Positions 1 through 6,066 of a stretch of 13,841 nt of DNA are shown in pieces (the stretch's first letter is position 1; each line of letters starts with the position of its first letter). Both the position numbers and the translations under genes were made by a program. Below the pieces are notes generated by a model. That model saw nothing but the letters and a program-made list of their open reading frames with translations, did no database searches and was not told where the DNA came from. The stretch comes from Anaerolinea sp. (lineage in GTDB: Bacteria; Chloroflexota; Anaerolineae; Anaerolineales; Anaerolineaceae): positions 1-13,841 of the forward strand of contig PNNU01000038.1 in NCBI GenBank assembly GCA_013824385.1, read 5' to 3'.

Positions 1-1
1 A

Positions 2-1192
2 GCAGTCACATCCACTGGTCACAGTCATCCAAAAGTAGTAAAAGCCATCCAAGAGCAAGCCGAACAATTCATTCATATTTCCTCTGATTTTTATCACCCC
101 AAATGGGTGGAATTAGCTGAATATCTTGATCTCATCGCTCCTTTTCAGGAAGATGCTATTTCATTTATGACAAATTCCGGCACAGAAAGCGTTGAAGCTG
201 CGCTCAAACTTGCCCGTTATCACACGGGTAGATCCCAATTCATCGGGTTCCTGGGCGGCTTTCATGGCAGAACTTATGGCGCCGTTACTTTAACTGCAAG
301 CAAACCTCATTATCACCGCGGTTTTTCTCCACTCATGAACGGGGTGACACATATCCCCTTCCCTGATCCGTATCGCCCGGTGCTGCATATGCTGCCTGGA
401 GAAGATGTAGGGTCGGCAACCATTCGTTATCTTGAAGAAGAAATCTTTGGTAAAACTATTCCTGCTGATGAAGTGGCTGGGATTGTTGTTGAACCCATCC
501 AAGGTGAAGGCGGATATATCGTCCCGCCTGAGGGTTTCTTTATCCAGTTGCGAGATGTGTGTACACGCAACGGTATTTTATTGATTGTGGACGAAGTTCA
601 GGCTGGCATGGGGCGCACAGGTAAATGGTGGTCCATTCAGAATTTTGGCGTCGAACCCGATATCGTGGTTACAGCCAAAGGTATCGCCTCTGGCATGCCG
701 CTCGGCGCAATGATCGCCAGAAAATCTATTGCCACCTGGCCAAAAGGCTCTCACGGCAATACCTACGGCGGCAATCCATTGGCTTGCGCAGCTGCTCTTG
801 CGACCCTCGAATTGATCGAAAATGAATATCTGGATAATGCGGCCATCGTTGGGCAATACATTTTGGATAGATTGGAAACCATCAAACAAAATCACCCCAG
901 CATCGGCTCCGTCAGAGGCATCGGTCTGATGATCGGCATCGAATTTGTAATGAACCAGGTTTCAAAAATCCCGGCGATTAAACTGCGTGATCGCATCGAA
1001 CACCTTGCTTTTGAACGTGGATTATTAACCCTGGGCTGCGGACGCAGTGTTTTACGCATATCTCCTGCCCTGTGCATCACTCAGGCAGAAGCTGAAAACG
1101 GTTTACAGATTCTTGAAGAAGCTATTACAATTGCTGAAAATGAAAATGTCTTTGTGAGTGAAATAGAAGACATTACTGTCGAAAAAGGCTAA
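2..1192 (+). CDS. Class III PLP-dependent aminotransferase (acetylornithine / 4-aminobutyrate type), 5' end outside window
   Basis: The protein is a cytosolic fold-type I PLP enzyme that moves an amino group from an omega-amino acid (ornithine, acetylornithine, GABA or similar) to a 2-oxo acid. The frame is open from base 2, giving 396 visible residues; the first (AVTSTGHSHPKVV) already match the family, so the true start lies upstream and about 40-50 residues are missing. The GTG at 107 is an internal codon, not a start. Visible motifs are NSGTESVEAALKLAR (PLP phosphate-binding region), VVEPIQGEGG, the class III signature LIVDEVQAGMGRTG with its PLP-pyridine Asp at 590-592, and VTAKGIASGMP with the Schiff-base Lys at 677-679. 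The TYGGNPLACAAALATLE segment is also typical. It resembles the broad GABA/acetylornithine aminotransferase group, but the substrate cannot be fixed from sequence and no arginine-biosynthesis genes are in view. The stop is 6 nt before the kinase start, suggesting one operon. Confidence 0.93.
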   Translation, partial: AVTSTGHSHPKVVKAIQEQAEQFIHISSDFYHPKWVELAEYLDLIAPFQEDAISFMTNSGTESVEAALKLARYHTGRSQFIGFLGGFHGRTYGAVTLTASKPHYHRGFSPLMNGVTHIPFPDPYRPVLHMLPGEDVGSATIRYLEEEIFGKTIPADEVAGIVVEPIQGEGGYIVPPEGFFIQLRDVCTRNGILLIVDEVQAGMGRTGKWWSIQNFGVEPDIVVTAKGIASGMPLGAMIARKSIATWPKGSHGNTYGGNPLACAAALATLELIENEYLDNAAIVGQYILDRLETIKQNHPSIGSVRGIGLMIGIEFVMNQVSKIPAIKLRDRIEHLAFERGLLTLGCGRSVLRISPALCITQAEAENGLQILEEAITIAENENVFVSEIEDITVEKG

Positions 1193-1198
1193 TTTTGA

Positions 1199-2764
1199 AT
1201 GCTTCCTGATTTCAGGGTCCGCCAGCGGGATTATTTGTTGGAAATCTCTCGTGCACTTACCCAGGAGCTTGATTATGACAAGCTCCTGGAACGTATTTTG
1301 CAGATATCACTTGAAATGCTGGCCGGTCAGGCGGGCATCATTGCTTTGCGCACTCGTGCCGAGGGATGGCAGATTCGCATCTCAACCGGTTTACCCGCTG
1401 CATTTTTGAAATATCTCGAACCTCAACTTGCCCAAATCCCCGAATATGAAGACCCTCAGGATTCAGAGTTGATGATCATCAACCAGATTCTGAACAAATT
1501 CACCCAGGCGGTCAGCCTTGGACGCTTAAGCAGTGTAGGGTTGCCCTTGATTACAGGTCAAAGGGTGTTGGGGGCAATTTTCGTTTTTAGAGAGTATTCA
1601 GGGTTTTCGGCAGATGATAAAAGCCTGCTCTCAAGTTTTGCCAACCAGGCTGCCATTGCAGTAAAGAATGCCCAACTTTATGCCCAAGTGGAATACGACA
1701 GAAAAAGAGTGACTGCACTGCTGGATTCCGCGGCGGATGGTATTCTTATCCTTACAAGCGACCTGACTATTGAACGCGCCAACCCGGCATTCAGTTTTAT
1801 GATCGGCACCCCTGTTCAAGATATCATTGCAAAAACGCATGATGAGATTATCCACTGGGCGAAGAAACCACACGATATGACCCTGTCTGAAGCTGTGGCA
1901 GGCGGTTGGCCTTTGACCCCCAACGCGACCCTCTACGTTGAAGGGGATATCATCCGCCCAGGAGCAGTAACCCCGCTACCTGTGGGCATTACCTATGCTC
2001 CGCTATTGACCAGTGAAGGCAACCTGCTCAATATCATTACTACAGTTCGCGATATCACCCGATTCAGACAAGCAGACGAGATGAAAACCACCTTCATTTC
2101 GGTAGTCAGCCATGAGTTAAAAACCCCGGTGGCATTGATTAAGGGCTATGTGGGTACCCTGCGACGCGAAGATGCACGCTGGGATAGAAAGATTGTCAAC
2201 GAAAGTCTGCAAATCATTGAAGAAGAGGCTGATCGGCTGGCAATTTATATTGAAAATTTGCTGGATGCCACAAGGTTGCAGGCTAACAGTTTCAGCCTCA
2301 AGCGCACTGATATTCAGCTCGCATTGTTGATCCAGAGAGTAGCCGAACGCCTTCAAACCCAAACCACCAGCCACCATATTGTCGCAAACATCCCTGCAGA
2401 TTTACCGGTTATCGTTGCAGATGAAATCCGCGTTAATCAACTCATATCCAACCTGGTCTCCAACTCAATAAAATATGCTCCCGGCGGCAAGATTGAAATC
2501 TCAGCTGAAGTTCGTGGCGAAAACATTATCGTTTGTGTAAGCGATGAGGGCCCTGGTATTGATCCCAACGATGCTCCTTTTGTGTTTGAGCGATTCTACC
2601 GCAGCCCCGATGCCACCAAACAAACCAAAGGCGCAGGGCTGGGATTATTCCTTGCCAAAGCCATTGTTGAATCACATGGGGGACGTATCTGGATTGATCC
2701 AGAAAAAGGCAAGGGAGCATGTATTTGCTTCTCTTTGCCGATAACTACTGAAGAGAAAATATAA
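1199..2764 (+). CDS. Soluble GAF-PAS sensor histidine kinase (orphan)
   Basis: This 521-residue two-component sensor kinase should autophosphorylate on His and pass phosphate to an unlinked response regulator. Domains in order: GAF about 10-160, PAS about 170-288, HisKA about 295-360 with the H-box SHELKTP (His305), and HATPase_c about 405-518. The ATPase domain has an N-box around NLVSNSIKY (Asn418/Asn422), a G1 box DEGPGI (Asp449), an F-box FERFYRS and a G2 box GAGLGLF (from 478). All catalytic boxes are intact. There is no signal peptide or hydrophobic segment, so it is predicted to be cytosolic and to sense an internal ligand or redox cue through GAF/PAS. The ATG at 1199 has the purine run AAAAAGG at 1182-1188, 10 nt upstream, inside the end of the aminotransferase gene. 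No response regulator lies nearby. Kinase identity is secure; the signal is unknown. Confidence 0.95.
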   Translation: MLPDFRVRQRDYLLEISRALTQELDYDKLLERILQISLEMLAGQAGIIALRTRAEGWQIRISTGLPAAFLKYLEPQLAQIPEYEDPQDSELMIINQILNKFTQAVSLGRLSSVGLPLITGQRVLGAIFVFREYSGFSADDKSLLSSFANQAAIAVKNAQLYAQVEYDRKRVTALLDSAADGILILTSDLTIERANPAFSFMIGTPVQDIIAKTHDEIIHWAKKPHDMTLSEAVAGGWPLTPNATLYVEGDIIRPGAVTPLPVGITYAPLLTSEGNLLNIITTVRDITRFRQADEMKTTFISVVSHELKTPVALIKGYVGTLRREDARWDRKIVNESLQIIEEEADRLAIYIENLLDATRLQANSFSLKRTDIQLALLIQRVAERLQTQTTSHHIVANIPADLPVIVADEIRVNQLISNLVSNSIKYAPGGKIEISAEVRGENIIVCVSDEGPGIDPNDAPFVFERFYRSPDATKQTKGAGLGLFLAKAIVESHGGRIWIDPEKGKGACICFSLPITTEEKI

Positions 2765-2777
2765 TCCCACCGGGTAC

Positions 2778-2817
2778 TTAACCATCAGCCGGATGGTATA
2801 ATCGGCTGGTAGGTTAA
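2778..2817. repeat. Inverted repeat surrounding the -10 element (candidate operator)
   Basis: The two arms pair as TTAACC (2778-2783) with GGTTAA (2812-2817), and CAGCCG (2786-2791) with CGGCTG (2803-2808). That gives 12 paired bases interrupted by a 2/3-nt internal bulge, with an 11-nt centre holding TATAAT. No T-run follows on either strand, so an intrinsic terminator is unlikely. A regulator binding site or a 5' hairpin that affects initiation is more plausible. Symmetry is seen directly; the function is inferred. Confidence 0.5.
2794..2802 (+). promoter_or_regulatory. Extended -10 promoter for the CpXC gene
   Basis: TGGTATAAT matches the extended -10 consensus TGnTATAAT exactly. Transcription would start near 2809, about 30 nt before the ATG at 2840. 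No good -35 hexamer stands 17 nt upstream, which is acceptable for an extended -10 element. It lies in the loop of the inverted repeat at 2778-2817. Confidence 0.6.
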
Positions 2818-2839
2818 TCTTTACAAAAAAGGTCTGATC

Positions 2840-4192
2840 ATGGCGAAAATTCAAACATCCTGTCCTCGCTGCCGGCAGCCAATACTTGCCGAAGTGCAAC
2901 AACTTTTTGATACAAACACCGATCCCACTGCCAAACAAAAGCTGATGAGCCGCTCAACAAATGTGGCACGCTGCCAGGCCTGTGGGTATGAAGGCATGAT
3001 GAACACCCCGATCGTTTATCATGACCCCTCCAAAGAATTATTATTAACCTTCTTCCCACCAGAATTGGGTTTGCCCGTTAATGAACAGGAAAAACAGATC
3101 GGCCCATTGATCAACCAGGTGGTAAATTCTTTGCCGGCTGAAAAACGTAAAGGATACTTATTTCAACCGCAAACCATGTTCACCTACCAAACACTGCTCG
3201 ACAGAGTACTTGAAGCTGACGGCATAACCAAGGAAATGATCGAAGCTCAACAAAAACGGGTTGGGTTGATCCAGCGTTTGTTAACCACACCCAAACCCGA
3301 AGATCGCTCCACCATCATCGTCCAAGAAAATGCACTCGTCGATGGCGCTTTCTTTGCCATCCTCTCTACATTGATCGAATCCGCTTCCATGCAAGGGGAT
3401 GAAAAATCCGCTCAGCTGCTCAACGAAATTCAGATGCAGCTGCTCAATGAAACCGAAGTTGGAAAAACCCTGCTTGCCCAAAGCCAGGAAACTCAGACAG
3501 CATTGAAAACCCTGCAAGATGCCAGCAAAAATGGTTTGACGCGTGAAATCCTACTGGATACTTTAATCAGCTTAAAATCTGACAGCAGTCTCACCACCAT
3601 TGTCAGCCTTGCCCGCAACGGATTGGATTACCAATTCTTCCAGTTGTTGAGTGAAAAAATTGATGCAGAAGCAGGTGAGAAAAAACAACCTCTCATTGAT
3701 CTGCGTGATAAATTATTAAACATCACTCGTGAAATTGACAATGAACTGCAAAAAAGACTTGGTGAAGGCGCCAAACTGCTCTATGCAATCCTGGCTGAAC
3801 CCAATCTTGAAGAAGGCGTCAAAAAACATCTGCCTGAAATGGATGAATTCTTTACCCAGGCACTGCAATCAGAATTTGAACTCGCCCACCAAAAAGGCGA
3901 TATGGAACGTATCGAAAAGATCCAAAAAGTGATCTCCATCGTCGAAAAAGAGAGCGCACCTCCCCCCGAGATTGAACTGATCCAGAGCCTGCTTGAAACC
4001 AAGGATGATGCCGCCCGGCAAAAAATCCTTGAAGAAAAAAGCGACATGGTCAATGACCAACTTTTGGCCGCTATTAATGCTATTATTTCCGAAGGTGAAG
4101 CACGTAAACAATCTCCCGAATTGGTGGATTCATTGCGCGCAGTTTACAAGTTGGCCTTACGCTTCAACATGGAAAAGAATCTAAAGAAGTAA
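2840..4192 (+). CDS. CpXC-domain protein with long alpha-helical C-terminus, function unknown
   Basis: This 450-residue soluble protein starts at an ATG with a strong Shine-Dalgarno run (AAAAAAGG, 2825-2832) 7 nt upstream. The N-terminus carries two Cys pairs, CPRC (Cys8, Cys11) and CQAC (Cys45, Cys48), each in a zinc-knuckle-like setting. This arrangement fits the CpXC domain family (presumed metal-binding, uncharacterised, widespread in Chloroflexota), which occupies about residues 5-130. From about 135 to the end the sequence is charged, rich in Glu, Lys, Leu and Gln, and looks continuously helical, with no signal peptide or membrane segment. That tail may be a helical-repeat scaffold or coiled coil, but I recognise no named domain in it. 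It has its own promoter and is followed by a strong inverted repeat, so it is probably a single-gene transcript. I cannot assign a biochemical role. Confidence 0.85.
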   Translation: MAKIQTSCPRCRQPILAEVQQLFDTNTDPTAKQKLMSRSTNVARCQACGYEGMMNTPIVYHDPSKELLLTFFPPELGLPVNEQEKQIGPLINQVVNSLPAEKRKGYLFQPQTMFTYQTLLDRVLEADGITKEMIEAQQKRVGLIQRLLTTPKPEDRSTIIVQENALVDGAFFAILSTLIESASMQGDEKSAQLLNEIQMQLLNETEVGKTLLAQSQETQTALKTLQDASKNGLTREILLDTLISLKSDSSLTTIVSLARNGLDYQFFQLLSEKIDAEAGEKKQPLIDLRDKLLNITREIDNELQKRLGEGAKLLYAILAEPNLEEGVKKHLPEMDEFFTQALQSEFELAHQKGDMERIEKIQKVISIVEKESAPPPEIELIQSLLETKDDAARQKILEEKSDMVNDQLLAAINAIISEGEARKQSPELVDSLRAVYKLALRFNMEKNLKK

Positions 4193-4218
4193 CAAATTTC
4201 TCGAATAACATTCTTTAT

Positions 4219-4259
4219 TGCATGAATCGGAATTCTTTAAAAGAATTCCGATTCATGCA
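4219..4259. terminator. Perfect 20-bp inverted repeat, probable bidirectional terminator
   Basis: The arms 4219-4238 and 4240-4259 are exact reverse complements around a single central A (4239). As RNA this is a hairpin of about 18 bp with a tight A/T loop. It lies between the convergent ends of the CpXC gene (stop at 4192) and the FHA regulator gene (stop at 4287), where a two-way terminator is expected. The following plus-strand T-run is only TTTA and the minus-strand one is also weak, so termination could be incomplete or partly Rho-dependent. Confidence 0.7.
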
Positions 4260-4286
4260 TTTAGTTCACATGTGTGACTTTATTGT

Positions 4287-4991
4287 TTATTCTTTTTCGC
4301 AGAACCTTAGGCCGTGTCCGCGGACGGTAACAATGTAATTGTGATGGGGATCAATGTCTACCAAACGATCGCGCAAACGCCGAATCAAGGCATCCAGTGC
4401 CTGTTCGGATACTCCTTCGGCTTCTTCATCCGCCCAAATGGAGTGGATGAGTTCATTTCGCGGAATTACTCTGCCGGCATGTGAAACCAATTCACCCAAT
4501 AAACGGAATTGTGGTGCGGAAAGCGCCGGGGTCAGTTCTTTGCCTTGCACCCAGACTCTCCTTGATTTTTCGTCAACCACTACCCGATTTTCACCCCCTG
4601 ATAGAGGTGGAATCAAGTCTTCCATGGGCATGGTCGCATCAGAACAATAAAAAACAAATTTATAGATGATGGCAATTTGAAATAAAGAGGCGTCTGTTAG
4701 TGGAACCAAATCGGTGATTAATTTGCCTGCCAGAAAGGTGCCATTTTTGCTGGCAAGATCTTCCAATAAGATTTTCCCGTCTACCGAACGAATCCTGGCG
4801 TGATGGCGTGAGACCTGCCGGTCATCAATCTGGATTTGGCAATCCTCTCCCCGGCCAATAATCAACTCATCCTGAATTTCCCAACGTCGACCATCCAGCG
4901 GTCCTTGAATGGCGACCACTACAGGGCATTCGTTCTGCCGTAATTGTGGATCTGATCGATCCATAATTGAAGTTGCAGATTGTTTGATCAT
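4287..4991 (-). CDS. FHA domain / winged-helix (OmpR/PhoB-type) DNA-binding regulator
   Basis: This 234-residue cytosolic protein pairs a phosphothreonine-binding FHA domain with a DNA-binding domain. FHA covers about 23-115, with the conserved set GRG (Gly46-Arg47), SRHH (Ser61, Arg62, His63) and SKNGTF (Asn83-Gly84), which are the usual phosphopeptide contacts. After a short linker, about 136-231 form a Trans_reg_C winged helix: the RRVWV strand pair, FRLLGELVSHAGRVIPRNEL, an IW motif, the recognition-helix region ALDALIRRLRDRL, and the wing VTVRGHGLRF. Binding of a phosphothreonine partner, or of the FHA protein's own phosphorylated chain, could control DNA binding. It is divergent from a Ser/Thr kinase, the obvious partner. 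The start is the first Met; only a distant GAGG (14 nt upstream) is seen, so the ribosome site is weak. EmbR is the known comparison, but its domains run wHTH-BTAD-FHA. Confidence 0.92.
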   Translation of the reverse strand: MIKQSATSIMDRSDPQLRQNECPVVVAIQGPLDGRRWEIQDELIIGRGEDCQIQIDDRQVSRHHARIRSVDGKILLEDLASKNGTFLAGKLITDLVPLTDASLFQIAIIYKFVFYCSDATMPMEDLIPPLSGGENRVVVDEKSRRVWVQGKELTPALSAPQFRLLGELVSHAGRVIPRNELIHSIWADEEAEGVSEQALDALIRRLRDRLVDIDPHHNYIVTVRGHGLRFCEKE

Positions 4992-5021
4992 TGCTTATTC
5001 AGATACCTCATCAGGTATAAT
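4991..5021 (+). promoter_or_regulatory. Sigma70-like promoter for the Ser/Thr kinase gene
   Basis: A perfect TATAAT (5016-5021) is preceded by TTGCTT (4991-4996) with a 19-nt spacer, which is slightly long. Transcription would begin near 5028, leaving a leader of about 46 nt before the ATG at 5074. The -35 hexamer overlaps the first codon of the divergent FHA gene, so transcription of the two genes is likely to interfere. Confidence 0.6.
5003..5018. repeat. 16-bp dyad in the divergent promoter region (candidate operator)
   Basis: ATACCT (5003-5008) and AGGTAT (5013-5018) are exact inverted copies separated by CATC. The right arm overlaps the kinase -10 box and the site lies 12 nt upstream of the FHA start codon. 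Its location suits a site through which one protein could control both genes, such as the adjacent winged-helix regulator. The symmetry is seen; the binding is inference. Confidence 0.4.
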
Positions 5022-5062
5022 AGTACATAATTTCATTTTACGCTACTCCATTTTGAGGCAAA

Positions 5063-5068
5063 AAAGGA
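5063..5068 (+). promoter_or_regulatory. Ribosome binding site that fixes the kinase start at 5074
   Basis: AAAGGA ends 5 nt before the ATG at 5074. This supports 5074 over any upstream in-frame ATG, which would run back through the divergent promoter and into the FHA gene on the other strand. Confidence 0.75.
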
Positions 5069-5073
5069 CAAAA

Positions 5074-6066
5074 ATGCCGATCCCGCTGAAAGCAGGTGAC
5101 ACATTACGAGGTAGATATCGCATCCGCCGGATCATCGGCCAGGGTGGCATGGGTTCTATCTACCTGACTGATGATCTTCGCCTTGAAGGTCGTCAATGCG
5201 CCTTGAAAGAAGTGGAACACGATAAAACTTTGTCTGGCAATCTCATCAAAGAAGCCCGTGATCAGTTCCTGCGAGAAGCCACTGTTTTAGCCCGCCTTGA
5301 TCATCCCAATATGCCTAAAGTCTCTGATTTCTTCTCCATCGGTCAACGTGATTATCTGGTGATGGATTTTGTGCCGGGTAAAGATTTGCGAACCTTGATG
5401 GTTGAAACAAAAGAAAAAGATACCTTCTTATCTGAAGGCGAAGTGCTTAATTGGTCAAATCAACTTGCTGACGCCTTAGTCTACCTTCACCACCAGAATC
5501 CGCCCATAGTTCATCGAGACATCAAACCAGGCAACCTCAAACTCACACCGAATGGGGTATTAAAGCTGGTTGATTTTGGGCTGGTCAAGGTGTTGGCCCC
5601 AGGTGAGATCACCATCACGATCCTGCAAGGCCAGGGGACGGCGCTCTACACTCCTCTTGAACAATACGGCGGAGATATTGGGCACACAGATGTACGCAGC
5701 GACATTTACGCGTTTGGAGCCACCCTTTATCACTTGTTGACCGGTAAAGCCCCCGCGGATGCTCGCCAGCGTTTCATTAATCCCGCAGTGCTTACTTCCA
5801 TCCGTCCTCTAAACCCCAGCGTTTCGATACGCACTGAGAAAGCCATTTTCTGGGCTATGAGCTTGCATCCTGATGACAGGCCGGGGTCTGTGGATGAGTT
5901 TAGAGATGCGTTGATCGGCAGTCGGCCGGTCACCATTCCATCGGGCATTCATCTTCAATCCAAACCTCGCTTTTTACAAAGCAGGGCTGAATTAACCACA
6001 TTATTAGGAACAGTTGGAATTGCGCTTTTGGCGCTTGTTCTTACCTTGCTAAGACCATCTTTCTAG
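5074..6066 (+). CDS. Tail-anchored PknB-type serine/threonine protein kinase
   Basis: This 330-residue Hanks-type kinase should phosphorylate Ser/Thr on cytosolic proteins. All catalytic elements are visible: the glycine loop GQGGMGS (22-28), ATP Lys45 in CALKEV, the probable helix-C Glu68, the catalytic loop HRDIKPGN (147-154, Asp149, Asn154), the DFG motif (167-169), an activation segment with Thr180/Thr182/Thr189 and TPLEQY replacing the usual APE, and SDIYAFG (209-215). Residues about 307-326 form one hydrophobic helix, followed by only RPSF. The kinase would therefore be anchored at its C-terminal end with no PASTA or other external sensor domain. The start is chosen from the ribosome site at 5063-5068 and the immediately following PIPLKAGDTLRGRY kinase beginning. 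It is divergent from the FHA regulator, its likely substrate or readout, and its stop overlaps the convergent GH3 gene by 4 nt. Confidence 0.95.
   Translation: MPIPLKAGDTLRGRYRIRRIIGQGGMGSIYLTDDLRLEGRQCALKEVEHDKTLSGNLIKEARDQFLREATVLARLDHPNMPKVSDFFSIGQRDYLVMDFVPGKDLRTLMVETKEKDTFLSEGEVLNWSNQLADALVYLHHQNPPIVHRDIKPGNLKLTPNGVLKLVDFGLVKVLAPGEITITILQGQGTALYTPLEQYGGDIGHTDVRSDIYAFGATLYHLLTGKAPADARQRFINPAVLTSIRPLNPSVSIRTEKAIFWAMSLHPDDRPGSVDEFRDALIGSRPVTIPSGIHLQSKPRFLQSRAELTTLLGTVGIALLALVLTLLRPSF

Noticed and set aside
107..109. GTG at 107 as the aminotransferase start.
   Set aside because: The 35 codons before it are open and match the family, so this is an internal Val codon in a truncated gene.
4266..4277. 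Short symmetric sequence containing CACATGTG near the end of the FHA gene.
   Set aside because: Only five-base arms, close to a stronger inverted repeat; expected by chance.
4354..4669. Plus-strand open frames opposite the FHA gene.
   Set aside because: They are shadows of a well-supported minus-strand gene and have no recognisable protein character or ribosome site.
4909..5073. In-frame 5' extension of the Ser/Thr kinase to an ATG at 4909.
   Set aside because: It would overlap the divergent FHA gene and run through the promoter and ribosome binding site; the extra residues do not look like kinase, and the site at 5063-5068 fixes the start at 5074.
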